From the NCBI GenBank assembly GCA_025642075.2, contig JAODUO010000161.1:62001-126000 (forward strand): a stretch of DNA of 64,000 nt, in the 5' to 3' direction. Shown here in pieces: positions 1-15,300 of the stretch. The notes under the pieces were generated by a model. It did no database searches, was not told the DNA's origin, and worked only from the letters and a program-made list of their open reading frames with translations. Made by a program: the position numbers and the translations under genes. How positions within the stretch are numbered: the stretch's first letter is position 1; every line of letters starts with the position of its first letter. The stretch is from Ridgeia piscesae (lineage: Eukaryota; Annelida; Polychaeta; Sabellida; Siboglinidae).

Positions 1-2660
1 AGTCTCCACCTCCTTCTGTCTTTTCTCTCACTACAGTCCTCTATCACCAGTCTCCGCCTCCTTCTGTCTTTTCTCTCACTACATCCTCTATCACCAGTCT
101 CCGCCTCCTTCTGTCTTTTCTCTCACTACATCCTCTATCACCAGTCTCCATCTCCTTCTCTCTTTTCTCTCACTACATCCTCTATCACCAGTCTCCACCT
201 CCTTCTGTCTTTTCTCTCACTACATCCTCTATCACCAGTCTCCACCTCCTTCTGTCTTTTCTCTCACTACATCCTCTATCACCAGTCTCCACCTCCTTCT
301 GTCTTTTCTCTCACTACATCCTCTATCACCAGTCTCCGCCTCCTTCTGTCTTTTCTCTCACTACATCCTCTATCACCAGTCTCCACCTCCTTCTGTCTTT
401 TCTCTCACTACATCCTCTATCACCAGTCTCCACCCCCTTCTGTCTTTTCTCTCACTACATCCTCTATCATCAGTCTCCACCTCCTTCTGTCTTTTCTCTC
501 ACTACATCCTCTATCACCAGTCTCCACCTCCTTCTGTCTTTTCTCTCACTACATCCTCTATCACCAGTCTCCACCTCCTTCTGTCTTTTCTCTCACTACA
601 TCCTCTACCCCAAGTCTCCACCCTCCTTCTGTCTTTTCTCTCACTACATCCTCTATCATCAGTCTCCACCTCCTTCTGTCTTTTCTCTCACTACATCCTC
701 TATCATCAGTCTCCACCTCCTTCTGTCTTTTCTCTCACTACAGTCTCTATCACCAGTCTCCACCTCCTGTCTTTTCTCTCACTACAGTCTCTATCACCAG
801 TCTCCACCTCCTTCTGTCTTTTCTCTCACTACAGTCTCTATCACCAGTCTCCACCTCCTTCTGTCTTTTCTCTCACTACATCCTCTATCACCAGTCTCCA
901 CCTCCTTCTGTCTTTTCTCTCACTACAGTCTCTATCACCAGTCTCCACCTCCTTCTGTCTTTTCTCTCACTACATCCTCTATCACCAGTCTCCACCTCCT
1001 TCTGTCTTTTCTCTCACTACATCCTCTATCACCAGTCTCCACCTCCTTCTGTCTTTTCTCTCACTACAGTCTCTATCACCAGTCTCCAACTCCTTCTGTC
1101 TTTTCTCTCACTACAGTCTCTATCACCAGTCTCCACCTCCTGTCTTTTCTCTCACTACAGTCTCTATCACCAGTCTCCACCTCCTGTCTTTTCTCTCACT
1201 ACAGTCTCTATCACCAGTCTCCACCTCCTGTCTTTTCTCTCACTACAGTCTCTATCACCAGTCTCCACCTCCTGTCTTTTCTCTCACTACAGTCTCTATC
1301 ACCAGTCTCCACCTCCTTCTGTCTTTTCTCTCACTACAGTCTCTATCACCAGTCTCCACCTCCTTCTTTTTCTCTCACTACAGTCTCTATCACCAGTCTC
1401 CACCTTCTGTCTTTTATCTCACTACATCCTCTATCACCAGTCTCCACCTCCTTCTGTCTTTTCTCTCACTACATCCTCTATCGCCAGTCTCCACATCCTT
1501 CTGTCTTTTCTCTCACTACAGTCTCTATCATCAGTCTCCACCTTCTTCTGTCTTTTCTCTCACTACATCCTCTATCCCAGTCTCCACCTCCTTCTGTCTT
1601 TTCTCTCACTACATCCTCTATCACCAGTCTCCACCTCCTTCTGTCTTTTCTCTCACTACATCCTCTATCACCAGTCTCCACCTCCTTCTGTCTTTTCTCT
1701 CACTACATCCTCTATCGCCAGTCTCCACCTCCTTCTGTCTTTTCTCTCACTACATCCTCTATCGCCAGTCTCCACCTCCTTCTGTCTTTTCTCTCACTAC
1801 ATCCTCTATCACCAGTCTCCACCTCCTTCTGTCTTTTCTCTCACTACAGTCTCTATCACCAGTCTCCACCTCCTTCTGTCTTTTCTCTCACTACAGTCTC
1901 TATCACCAGTCTCCACCTCCTTCTGTCTTTTCTCTCACTACAGTCTCTATCACCAGTCTCCACCTCCTGTCTTTTCTCTCACTACAGTCTCTATCACCAG
2001 TCTCCACCTCCTGTCTTTTCTCTCACTACAGTCTCTATCACCAGTCTCCACCTCCTTCTTTTCTCTCCTTCTCTTCCATCTCACCTCCTGTCTTTTCTCT
2101 CACTCAGTCTCTATCACCTCTCCCCTCTGTCTTTTCTCTCACTACACCCTCTATCGCCAGTCTCCACCCCCTTTTGTCTTTTCTCTCACTACACCCTCTA
2201 TCCCAGTCTCCACCTTCTGTCTTTTCTCTCACTACATCCTCTATCCCAGTCTCCACCTCCTTCTGTCTTTTCTCTCACTACATCCTCTATCGCCAGTCTC
2301 CCTCCTTCTGTCTTTTCTCTCACTACACCCTCTATCACCCAGTCTCCACCTTCTTCTGTCTTTTCTCTCACTACATCCTCTATCACCAGTCTCCACCTCC
2401 TTCTGTCTTTTCTCTCACTACATCCTCTATCACCAGTCTCCACCTCCTTCTTCTTTTCTCTCACTACATCCTCTATCACCAGTCTCCACCTCCTTCTGTC
2501 TTTTCTCTCACTACATCCTCTATCGCCAGTCTCCACCTCCTTCTGTCTTTTCTCTCACTACATCCTCTATCACCAGTCTCCACCTCCTTCTGTCTTTTCT
2601 CTCACTACATCCTCTATCGCCAGTCTCCACCTCCTTCTGTGTTTTGCTTCTGTTCTCCAT
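1..2660. repeat. 47-bp pyrimidine-rich minisatellite (at least 2.6 kb)
   Basis: A head-to-tail array runs from the first base to about 2.66 kb and therefore starts upstream of the window. The unit is about 47 bp, built around ctcactacatcctctatcac and tccacctccttctgtctttt. A second unit type has 'acagtctctatcacc' and often lacks a 'ttc' triplet. The last 500 bp are more diverged. Because the P-loop exons of the kinesin downstream are not visible, the array probably sits in a KIF6 intron. Open frames across it are by-products of the repeat. Confidence 0.95.
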
Positions 2661-3390
2661 TCTCCCATTCTTTCTCTCTTAACCCAATCCTCCACTTTCT
2701 GTGTATCTGATCTCTGCAAGTTTTTCATCTCCCATTCTTTCCATATGACCAGCCCATTTCAACCTACTCCTCACCCCTTTTTTTTCTTAGAACCTTCCTT
2801 CCCCCTTCTCTGCTCTCAGTTCATCCATTCTTGTTAATATCTCTTTCAAAAAGTTGTTTTGACCTCTGCATTTAGGGATAGTGACCTTGGCCTCAGCTCT
2901 GAGGAAATGAGGATGCTTCAACCTGTGTTGCAGGTGGCTTGAGTAACTTTAGCCATCCTCGTGCGCCAGGGATCACTGCGGCTCTACATCAGTACCAGCC
3001 TCCGGTCATGTGATGTAATTTTGGGTGACTTCAGCCACATGCTGCTCATGTTAGATGCAGTGTTTAGGATGCAAATGGGTCTTTATATTCGGGATTCCCA
3101 CCAGTCATGATCCACCTTCAAATTAGGACAAGTATTTTGTACTCCTCTCACGGCTGATGCAGTAGCAGCTGACGAAGTCTTGCTATCATTTTATAGTTTG
3201 ACTCACTTCCACAGTTTGCAGAGATGATCAGCCAGGGGTACTGTAGTGCAGCTCAACAACCCTGGCTTGCGAGGAAGACTTTGACATCTGTTACATGAAT
3301 GTGTGAGTGACCTTGACCTATGTTACAGGGAGGCATGAGTGACCTTCACCTCTGCTCCATTAATGTGAGTGACCTTCACCTATGTTGCAG
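2661..3390. other. KIF6 intron sequence upstream of first visible exon
   Basis: I see no coding exon here. Toward the end a phrase resembling the real acceptor is repeated: 'gtgagtgaccttgacctatgttacag' occurs at about 3304-3330, and a close copy ends at the true acceptor at 3390. A weaker version, 'cctgtgttgcagg', lies near 2920-2934. Confidence 0.6.
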
Positions 3391-6300
3391 GAAGGTGCTG
3401 CTGATGGAGGATTCTGACCAAAACATCCACCTGAAGAACCTGTCGACTCAGGAGGCCTCGAATGAGGAAGAAGCTCTCAACTTACTCTTTCTCGGAGACA
3501 CAAACCGCATGATAGCAGAAGTGCGTATCCACTGTGCTTATGTGCATGTATATGAATGTGTGTGCACGAGTGAATTCTCAATAACAGGTCCCATAAAAAC
3601 ATGCCGGACTAATAATATTACATTTTTGTTCAGTGTTATGTTGATATACAACCTGTACAATGTTTGCGGTATGTAAAAATTAGTAGAGTAAAATGGATGA
3701 TTCACTGTTTATCCTGTAGAGTTTTAAACTAATATTATGACACTGTGTCCAACGAATTATATCACAGCACTTTGTTGTGTTTACATTAGCGTTTAGTTCC
3801 ATTACACTTAAAAATACTATTAACCCATAGCAGCGATTAAAGCCAAGAGAAACCCACAATAAATTCTCATTTAAATGCAATTTCTGCTGATGCCAGTGTG
3901 GCTCAAATGATGAATGACTTTGATATATAAACGTACACATATATTCTAACGTGTGTGTGTCCAGACGCCCATGAACCAGGCGTCCACTCGGTCTCACTGC
4001 ATCTTCACCATCCACATCACGTCCCGGGAGGCTGGGTCAGCCACCATCAAACGGTCAAAACTACACCTGGTCGATCTAGCTGGGTACGTACACTGGGCTG
4101 CCCAGCCATCGTCCCTCTTACCTTCTAGTGCTGTACCTTTAATTAGTAGTCGACATGACTCTAGCAACTCACTCATCAACAATACAGCCACAAAAGGACT
4201 TACCTAAACTACCCCTGCTTATACTTATGTACCCCGGGGTATATCAGATCTCATTCAAATTAGCTACTGTCTAAGCAACAATCATCTTATTTAACTTGTC
4301 TCCTGTATTTTCTCAAATCCAAGGACCCTTAGATCATCTTATTCCATGTCATTCCTAAAACAATTCACTATGGGCAGAGATTGCTGCAGCCAAATCTGGA
4401 ATAAACTTCCTACCACTAGAATATCATCTCAAACTACAGCGTATAGCCATCAAAACAACTTAAGACTTGTTTATTCCAAACTGCGTTCACACCTAAACTT
4501 GCCCTAACGATAACTCCTCCCCAACCCCATTCATGACTATTATAGATTCCTGGGATATAGGCCATGTAGAAGTTATTATTATTTATATGTATGCCATTTT
4601 TATTTTTTTAAATCCACGGAATTGCAAAATATCTAATTAATTCCATGTTGTGCAAACAGATTAGATTGTCAGACAAGTTAGTTTTATGAAATACTTGTCA
4701 TTATATTATAGTGTGAAAATCACTGTTATTATTTCCACTCCACTAAGCATCGACATGGTTATTATTATTAACCAATGAATAACTGCATTGACATGGTTAT
4801 TATTATTAACCAATGAATAACTGCTACTAACAAAACTGCCTGGAAGTCACACTCAGTGACTTAAATCATAAACAGACACATCTTGAGGTGATATCTGGTT
4901 AGATTCTGCCTTTTTGGGGACAATCAGTGGCAAGAACAATCAGTAAAGTAATTTATTAACATAAAACTAGTGTTGTTAACCACAATTTAATCTGAATGTT
5001 TCACTGTTAAAAAGTAATAATATAATAAAATAAATCACTATCTATTAGAGTAGCATTCTGAGGGTTGGAGAAAGGCAGGGTGACGTTTAGTTTTCTTTCA
5101 GATCTGAGCGGGTGTCAAAGACGGGGGTGAACGGGGTACTTCTGAATGAGGCCAAGTACATCAACCTGTCACTGCATTACCTGGAGCAGGTGGGTCACTT
5201 ACTGTCAGTGTCAAGTAGATGATTATGTCACCAGATGTGATTGTGTCATAGTGTCACTGTTTGTATTGGGTCGTGGCTTATTGACGTGTCATTTGGTGTC
5301 AGTTGCGTCGTGATCAGATATTATATTGGTTGTGTCATTTTTAGATGTTTTGTCATTTGTGTCGTGTTCAACTATTGTGTTGACTTTGTCTCATTGATGT
5401 GTAGCACAGTGGTTAGAGTAAATCCAGTTTAAATAAAAATTCTTGGCCAATTTAGCTTATTCCACATAGCCCCAGTTCAATCAGCTCATGCATACCTGGC
5501 TAGTCTTTGTGTAGTAGTTACAACTTGGCTGTATTCTTCCCATAAAGTTGAGATGGTATTTAATTACCTTACCTGTTCCTCACCTGTTCCAGGTGATCGT
5601 GGCCCTGTCAGAGCGAACCAGACAACACATCCCTTACAGGAACTCAATGATGACGTCTGTGTTACGTGACAGCCTGGGGGGCAACTGTATGACAACAATG
5701 ATAGCCACATGCTCGGTGGAACGCAAGAACATTGACGTAAGTAACACAGAACAATGACGTTCCTTTCGAGGAAGAAATACCAATGTTGTTAACTGATCCA
5801 TTCATATAAAATTAGGTGTCTGAATCTTTCTTTTAGTAGAGGTTCAAATCAAACTTAACTCAATGTGCAGCATTTGCAATGGAAATGCATTTTGTGCAAA
5901 TTTGCACCACAAGTTTTATTAAATAAAATTTACCTATAATTTGGAGTGGTTTTAAAATGATGTTCCAGATTTTTGGTTCATATATGGCTGTACATATAAT
6001 TATGAGTTTGTTAATATTACAACGATGTAAGTAATGTTTGGAATAAACTCAGACACATACTTGGCAATGCTGTTGCTTACAGGAAACGATGTCGACATGT
6101 CGATTCGCACAAAGGGTTGCGCTCATCAAAAACGATGCTGTCTTGAATGAGGAACTAGATCCAAAGTTGATGATTGTAAGGCTAAAGAAAGAAGTGCAGC
6201 AGCTAAAAGAGGAATTGGCCATGGCAACTGGAGAACAACGTACCGACTCACTGAGTGAAGAGGATTTGGACAGGTCTGTGATCTCCAGGCAATATTTTAC

Positions 6301-9300
6301 ATGATCCCAGTGCAACTGGTATACTACTACTTATGCAGATGGTTGAAATATTGTTATATCTTTTACTCAAAGCAATAATGTTTGTTGATTCTGTGGTATA
6401 CTTTGGACTACTACAAGGTCCAAATGGACATATATTTATATTTTTGAAAGAAATTATGTGTATATTCAATTTGATTTCATGCTTGATATTAGAGACATGG
6501 CAAGTCAACAGCACTTATTGTTTGATCTATGCCAATAGTCAAAAGTTGTCTTTCTAACACATAGAATGGGTCTTACTGAGTAAAATATATCTTGAACTTT
6601 TTTCAGCCAGACTATGGTAACTAACAAAATGTCTGCCATTTTGAGCAAATGTTGGCAACATTTTGAAACATTGTAATTCTTTACTGAATAATTATTACAT
6701 AATTATAATTTGTAAAAAAAAATCCATATTCAGTATACATTCTATTGTGGAGTGATCACAGCATTTTTCAAAATGTTATATTTTTATTTTTAAATAACTT
6801 TATATAGGGTATGGAACAAACTTAGTTTTTTGAAAAAATGGCCGCAAAGGTTGCATAATGGATGTGATAAAACTTGATATCGCCATTCTTGGTCCTTGAA
6901 TAAATGCCATTTATAGGTTTGCAATAGTTATATAAAGGTGAAACATCATTGACAGTAAACGTACAAAGCTATTATAATCTGGCATAAAATTTGTATTTTT
7001 GTCCACCATTTCACCTGGAGTGTCTGGCTTTTTAATGAATGTTATCACTGTTGTACCTTTCAGGTGTGTTGAAGCTGTACAGGTGTTTCTGGATGATAAG
7101 AATCCAGAAGCCACGCTGAGTGTTGGAGCGGATATGAGGAAGATCCACGAATGCTTCCGATTGCTCAAGGCAAGCTTCATTTTTTTAATTTTTTTATGTT
7201 TTATTTAACCTTATGGATCCTGAACCCCGATCTGTCATGGTTTTACACTAGTGTGTACAATAATCGCTATATGTCATTAGTTTTGCGAGCAAACTCAGTC
7301 AAATTATGCCCGGATGTAGACAGGAGATTTACCGACAGTTTGACACCAAGTTTACATATATATACCAGGAAAAACGGTACTTTCTAGCAAATTTAAGTCA
7401 GCAGTCGATCGTAGGTGTTTCACTATTCGCGTTAGCAATGACCAATCAAGAATTGCAGTTGTTTAGTTAACATATCCGATGATATGGATGAAAATGTGAA
7501 AAGCAGCAGCGATGTTAACAGCCGTGTTTGACATCTGTTCGGAATTGTTAAATAATTATGCATTAGCCACAAAATCAAACTGATTTTCATGTTTTTTATC
7601 GGCCATGTTGTTTCTTGTGTGGATTGTTGACATAAGTAATATTCTGATTATTTTCAATATGTGTTGTAGTCACGTGACAATAATTGTTAGGAAACAGTGT
7701 AGGCAAGTTTATTCTGATATATACAATATAATTTTGTTTTGTACTTACATGTGCTATATTCCACATAGTATTTGTGATGGCAAGGACATTTGCTGTATGT
7801 ACTATTTCAACCCTGATTTGAGAAAGACAGGACCAACTTCCTGAGTGAAATAATATAGAATTCCAATTGATGTATGAGTGTTAGTTTTTGTGTTACTCAT
7901 AAAAGATACCTTATATTTTGCAATGATATAATAATTGATAAAATAATTGCTTATAATTGTGGAGGAATCAACAAAACAAAACCGATTTTGATATTTATTG
8001 TCGGCCATCTTGGATTTTTGATAACTGTAAAATATATATTAATTAGTTTTAATTAGTCATTCAACAATGATGTGTACACCAATGTATAGATAATTCCTTT
8101 CTGGTTCAGATTATGTACACTTTTATATAATTATGATGAACAGTTTTTACAATACAGTTCATTATGTGAACTCATGACTAGTAATAGTGTTGAGGCCCTC
8201 AGAAACTCAGGGCTTAAGAGGTTAATTGAAATGATGTTTTACTATTTATTTAAAAATGAGTATGAGCACACTTTGGAGCATGGCAGCACTGTGCTTAAGC
8301 ATCGGAACCCAGTTGCGTTTTCACGTCGAACTGTGGACATGTTTGTTCTTGCCCTGCCCCACCCCACCCCGCCCCGCCCTGCCTTGTTTGACGACTGGCC
8401 AACACTCCTGATGGAGTCAAACAGTCAGTTCACTTAATTGTACGAATGAGTGCCTAGCTATAGACATTGGTGGATATAATAACTTGGTGCTTGATATATC
8501 AGTGACTCGGCAGTGCTCTTTCACTGGGCACAACCAATATTCAAAGGCGTCACCTTGCAGCCGGGACAGTTTTGTTTCGTCGACATTGTTCACTGTGAAA
8601 AGACTGTTAACTGATAATGTCACACACTGTAACAGTTTGATAGAAAGGTGTTATCTCTTATCAGTTCAATTAATCTGTGATATCAATGAACACTGACAAT
8701 GGCACATCACTTTTTAATTTCGGCTGCCAATTCTAGCTGTTCAACTGATGGAGTGTTATTGTGTCAAATGATGAATTATGTTTTTAATAGTTACCTTTAT
8801 CAAATTATTATGTTTTTTCATTTTGAAATTTATTAATGTTTTAGAACAAAGTTCTTGAACAAAAGCCAGACAGAGGCATTGATCCTGCTCATACACAAAG
8901 GTCAGAGGTCGCAGTGGACACAGAGCCGCCCATTGAAGAGTCTGAAAGGAAGAAATTGACAGAACTTATACGACAAAGAGATAACGAAATAAGTATCCTT
9001 TCTGTGTGTGCATGTGTGTGTGACCTTTTTAGTGTTGTGAGATGAATATTTTGTTTTCAGGAGTTCAAAGGCATTTACAGGTACTTCTTGCAGGCATGGC
9101 TGCTTGTGCGTCACTCACCTGTATGATTATACAAACCTTGTAGAAATCACAACGCACAAGTTACATTGGCAACTTTGTGTGAACTGTTTATAATCCATTA
9201 CGTAAAGTAACAGTGATATTCTGATTTAGCTACATTCTTTAATGCAAACAATTGTTGAGTTGCATTTACACAGTGATTGGTGTCCTTTGTTGTTCTGAAA

Positions 9301-12300
9301 ATGTTACATAATGGTCAAGTAAAACACTTTGTTCACCCCTCCTAAAGACTTATATTTGACTTTCTGTGCAATAAAGTGGGTATTGAGTTGCACAATTCTG
9401 AAATAATTTTTTTGTAAATTTTTAACTACACAAATAAGCATTACAGTGTTATCTCATTTGTTGAAATATCTTCATTAGTTTTTAATTCATTGCTAAACAT
9501 TGAAGCAGTCTTTTAAAAGAAATACTTTAAGAAGTGGTGTCGTTGTGTATTGTGAATTGTTTTTCAATCAGTCGGCTTATAAATGCAGGTAATTTTTTGT
9601 TTAAAATTATTTGTTGAGGAATATAAACAGAAAGGTTAGAGTATAAAATATGGTAAGTATTTATATGGCCTAGACAGTTGTTTTATCACACGTACAAAAT
9701 AGGTGTATGTAATTTAGTAAGCCGATGCCCATAGCAGGTCTTGTATAATTTGGAATGGCGCCTTTTGTTGATCTGAACTTGGCCCAGGATGTGTCTTTGA
9801 CTATGTGCACAGACATTTTGGTGAACATGCTGAAGAAAGAAAAGAAGAAAGCAGCGGACGCAATTCAGCAGCTTCACACAATAGGCCTCGGTACCCCTGG
9901 CAGTCACCAGGTGGCACTGCAGTCAGCTAGTGCGTCTCACACTCACCAGGTGGAGACGTACAATGGCCGCCATTCGTTGTCAGCGGGCGACCGAGTGAAT
10001 GTAGCGGCTGGGGACGTCCAGAATGCTCGTAGAGAGAATGACGCGGTGGAGGCCACGAAGGTTAAGATCTGTGAGTTTACACGCTCCTTACATTTTGTGT
10101 GTGCATGCGTGCGTGCATGCGTGCGTGCGTGCCTGAGTGTGTGTGTGCGTGAGGGTGTGTGTGCGTGTGAGCATGTGAGTGTGTGTGAGTGCACGTGTGT
10201 GTATGTGCATGCATGTGTATTTGTATAAATGTATAGCTATATGTGAGCATGTGAGTGTGTGTGAGTGCACGTGTGTGTATGTGCATGCATGTGTATTTGT
10301 ATGAATGTATAGCTGCATGTCTCTAAGTCAATGCGTTTGCATGCTTGCATATATGTTCTAATCCCATAGCTTTTTAACTCAATTTTTTTCAAAAAGATTG
10401 TTCAGAATTGTATGTCAATCACACAATTTTTATCAAACTATTTTAAACAGTTCTAATTCAGAAATCACAATAACTAATACATATAACTGCATGGATTAAC
10501 TTAATTTTATGTTGTTTCTTTCTCTAATTCAGGACCTTCAGAACATACTGGTTTTATAAAAAAAATTAACTTTATTAAAATCCATAATCTCAGATTTTTG
10601 TGTTCACATAGTCGGTGGTTGCAGTTGCACTTGCCCAGCCTCACAGCTCATAGCACTGAATGGAACACGTTCATTTTGCAGTGGGTGAAATGTCCTTGGG
10701 AAGACAGGAAGCCTTTGAGATATTCAGACGTGATTACATACACAACCAAACAATCGACGACAACAAACAAACATTAAAGGATCGATATGCGGAAGCAAAG
10801 AGGCTTGGAGAACAGGTGAACAGGGCGAGGAAAAAGATAAGTAAGTGCAAAATATTACGTTGATTGGAAACTTTAATACCGATTTTCAAGTTATGAGATT
10901 AGACACCTTTGTTACCATGGTGTACATATGAGCTTGGTTATGAAAAATATATATACAAGAAAAATATAGATACAAGAAAAAAATATAGATACAAGAGAAC
11001 AAAATATAGATACAAGACAACAAAATATAGATACAAGAGAACAAAATATAGATACAAGAGAACAAAATATAGATACAAGACAAGAGAAAAAATATAGATA
11101 CAAGAGAACAACAAAATATAGATACAAGAGAACAAAATATAGATACAAGAGAACAAAATATAGATACAAGAGAACAAAATATAGATACAAGAGAACAAAA
11201 TATAGATACAAGTAGACAACAATATAGATACAAGAGAACAAAATATAGATACAAGAGAACAAAAATAATGGATGACACAAAATAGTAAGTTAGATACCAA
11301 TTGAGTAGAGACAATGATTCAAGAATACAGGCATATGATACAGCTGTTGTTTTCATTCGAATGGTAGTTTGTTATTCTTATGTTATATTGATGCCGCATT
11401 TGTTTACGTAGCATTGTGCTTCCCGTAAAGGTAAGTTAATTAGTTTTGTTATTGTATTTTGTCCTTTTTAATCACATTTCTGTTGACTTTTTACAGACAA
11501 GTTGAAGTCATCAATTGAGCAACATCGGATGTCTCGGGTCATGCAAGGTATGAAACAAGTCATTTATACTACTTGTCAGTCATTGTCAGTTATATAATTT
11601 ACTTATATTGATTATAAAGTATCTATAAATATACAAAGTAATTCTAGCATGTGATTGAGATTCGCAAAAGATTACATAAATTACTAAACAAAAATGATGC
11701 AATTCTAGAAATATGTCATGTTATGGTAAAATTGTTCTGATATGTGATATTCATTGTGCCTAACATTACAAATAAATATCCATAAGGATCACATGATGTA
11801 TTAGAGCAACTCTTTCTACCTTTCAGGAGAAGTTGACCCCAATGACCCTGATGCTGATGACCTTGAGAGGGAGATGAGGTCACAGATAGAAGACGAGAAA
11901 GTCAGGTAAGCATCATATTGCATTAGGCCCATAAACGTCATGCCTCATAAAGTTATTATCCTGATTCATTTTGTAAGATTCAGTGCTGAGGTTCAGTGCT
12001 GTATTTGTTTTTCAATTTTTTTTGCATTTTGGCCTGTGCCTCCCTAAGTAGGGAGCTTGTTTGGGAGATTGTCACTGGACATCCTTGTTAAGGTCCTAAA
12101 CCACCGTAATCAACTGTTTTTGTGAATGTTGCTCAGCAATATTGACCTAAGCCTTGCAGAACCACAATGTTAGTGATAATGTCCTGCTACTTCACACCAG
12201 GCACCATACAGATGACAGTAACACAACTGTGTCGTTTCCACCCCTGTGTTGCAGCTACAAGCAAGCATTCAATGGACTCCGTTCACTGAAGACAGAAATT

Positions 12301-15300
12301 GAGCATCTGCAGCATTTGTTGGAGAGGTCAAAGGTGAAACTGATGAAGGACTTTGAAGTCTGGTGGGCAGAACAGTCAGCTGCCGTCGAGGTGTGTTATA
12401 TGTTCATTAGTATTACTTGATTGCTCCTTGAATGGATTGACATTCATGTCCTGAGGAATGTCGACATAATATCTGACCTGTGTGCATATCAAGAAACTTG
12501 TACATTCTGTACGTATGTTTTCACATCATCTTCATAAAAGAACAAGTTTATTTTAAGTGGTAGCCACGTAAATATCTTATTTGTATTACTAATGTTTGCT
12601 CACATCATATGTATGCAGTCATGTGATTAATCTGCCAACATAGGTGTAGTGTAAATGCCATACAAATAATACTTTACAATTGTATATGTTTTGACGTCCA
12701 TGCATGTGTATTGTGTATGGGTGAGTGCACGTGTGTATGTAAGCATGTTTGAATAAATTAGTGCATATAAAATGTAAATTAAAAAAATGAAGAATTGGTA
12801 AACTTCATAACAATTATTTTAAAAGGAATTATGTCCTTGACAAAAAAGGAAAACCTATTTAATATTGAATATATTTACTATTTACTAGATTATTCTCTGA
12901 ATTATATTGATTATTTGTAAGCAGTGCAATTCACTGCACAGTAATTTGTCCTCTGATTAATGCACCTAAATATACAGGAAGCACATATTCCTGTCTCCAG
13001 TGTGAAGAGTTCAATAAAATGTCTACATTTCTAGGACCACCGAGGTCAGTTAAATCAACTGCCAACCGTGAAGCCAGCATGGAGAACGCCACCTCCAAAC
13101 TCTCATAGACATTCCCTGCAACAGTCGACTGATTCATCGCTGGTATGTCCCTACCGTGACGCCACCTGGTGTTCACCTTCCATCCTACAAATGACCTCTT
13201 AGATAAAGCTTGAAATTACAGAGAATGAATAAGACCACCATTACATGGGTTCCTTTGTTGGATAATTAGATAATGTGCATTTCCTTTTATACATGCTTCA
13301 TTAACTGGCAATATGAGGAAGTATAAGATTATTATTTACAATCAAATGAGGCCAAATGCTTTATTTAGAAACATTATGTTGATGTTTACAATAAAATATA
13401 CATTTCACTTTAACAAGCTATTAATATTTATGATATCTAAGAAACTCTAAAATAAATATGACTTTGCAATAAATATTTTGTGAAGAAGATAAGTAGCGCT
13501 CTCATTGTTACAGAAAATATTATTTATTAGTTAGTATCACGTTGGTATATTTCTGGACAATGACTAGTGCCAGCAATCAGCATAAAACTTATCATATTGT
13601 TAGTTAAACTGTTTGTTCTGCTTATTATCATTTTTATTATTGCATTACAATTACTATTTTATGATTAGTTAAAGTAATTCTTTAGTAAAAACATCAATAT
13701 CTTATGATTAAATACATTTGTTGCTATATGAATTGACATTGGTTGAACCAGTATTTCATATGGTTTTCAAACCATTTTTAACCATCAAAACTGTAATTCA
13801 CACGGACAGTGTTTTTAACTCTTCCATATCGATGTAAACCTCGTAAAAATTGAATGATCAAAAAAGCGCACATCCAGAAGAGCAGATGATTACAAGTCGA
13901 CCAATGGCGTTGTCCCACCCAGCCACAGTACGGCGCCACTGGTACTTCCCCAAAAGTTTCCAGTGCATTTCGAGAACATGCCCTAGAAAACAATATATAG
14001 CAGACTACAAAATATATAGTATATGCCATGTATGTAGAGCCATATGGCACACACATATTTAATAGTATACGATTCTCTTTTTTTATAACTAGGATTTCTA
14101 TAATGCCATATACATGTGACCACTCCATTCATAGGTGCATACATGGAATCAAGAATATTTAAAAAATTATGTCCTGATACATGTGATATTAGATTAAAAT
14201 GATAAAGACTAAGAAATTAGTAATATGATTTTCTAAAATATTAAGATAATTACATATATAGTTATGGTATATTAGAATAAAAATAGTATAATTACTATAT
14301 ATATAACTATAATAAAATCTCTCATAGATGCTGTCACAGTCAAGTATCACTGGCACAGTGTTGAACTCACAGCGAGGCTCGGAGCGGAGTGAGTCTCTCA
14401 GCCGACCAAACTCTCAGTTGTCTCTGCAGCAGCAACAGCCTCGACACCACCCGTCTGATACGAGTGGCTACCGGTCTGATGGAACCTCTAAGTCAAGGTA
14501 AGTGTAAATGATGGCCAGTTGTGTAAGTGACAGTCCCCAGAGACAGTTATTTGTAAGTGTGTCCAGCTGGTAACTCTGATGTGTAAGTGTATCTAAGTTA
14601 TAACTTGATGTGTAAGTGTATCTAACCAATAACATGATGTGTAAGTGTATTTAACAATAACTTGATGTGTAAGTGAATCTAACTGATAACTAACTGGTAA
14701 CCCTGATGTGTAAGTGTAACTGATAACAAGTGTTAGTGTATCCAATTGATAACTTGATGTGTATGTGTATATAACCAAAACCGTGATGTGTATATAACTA
14801 AATACTTGATGTTTAAGTGTATCTAAATAATAATTTGATATGTAACTGTGTTTAGCTGATAACCCATATTTGCAAGTGTACCATCAGTAGGCTGTGCTAA
14901 GACGTTACAACTTGTGGTCTTTGTATGTGTGTGCACTTCTCTGATGAACTGGAAAAGAATAAGTACAAATTAACACTGACCTGTAAGTGTACATTCTGTA
15001 TCCATGAGGTGTAGGTGTGGTATTTTTATACGTACTTCTCTGTGATATAACTGAACTTGAAGTGTTTGTGTCTCTGAGTTGTCACATAACGCATGACATT
15101 GATATCTGCATCATGTAAGTTTTTGTCTGATATCCATGACAGTTAAATATCATGCTGATAACATTGTTATTTAAATCTCTTATTATCTTGACATGCATGT
15201 AGCTCTCTCATATCAATGCTATTTTAGTCTATTAGGCTATTATTAAATGTTTAGTTTATTTATTAATCGAGACTTATCAGTGTCACTGTTTCTGTCAGTG

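Noticed and set aside
2174..2710. 178-codon frame at the end of the first minisatellite
   Set aside because: A repeat translation without a domain.
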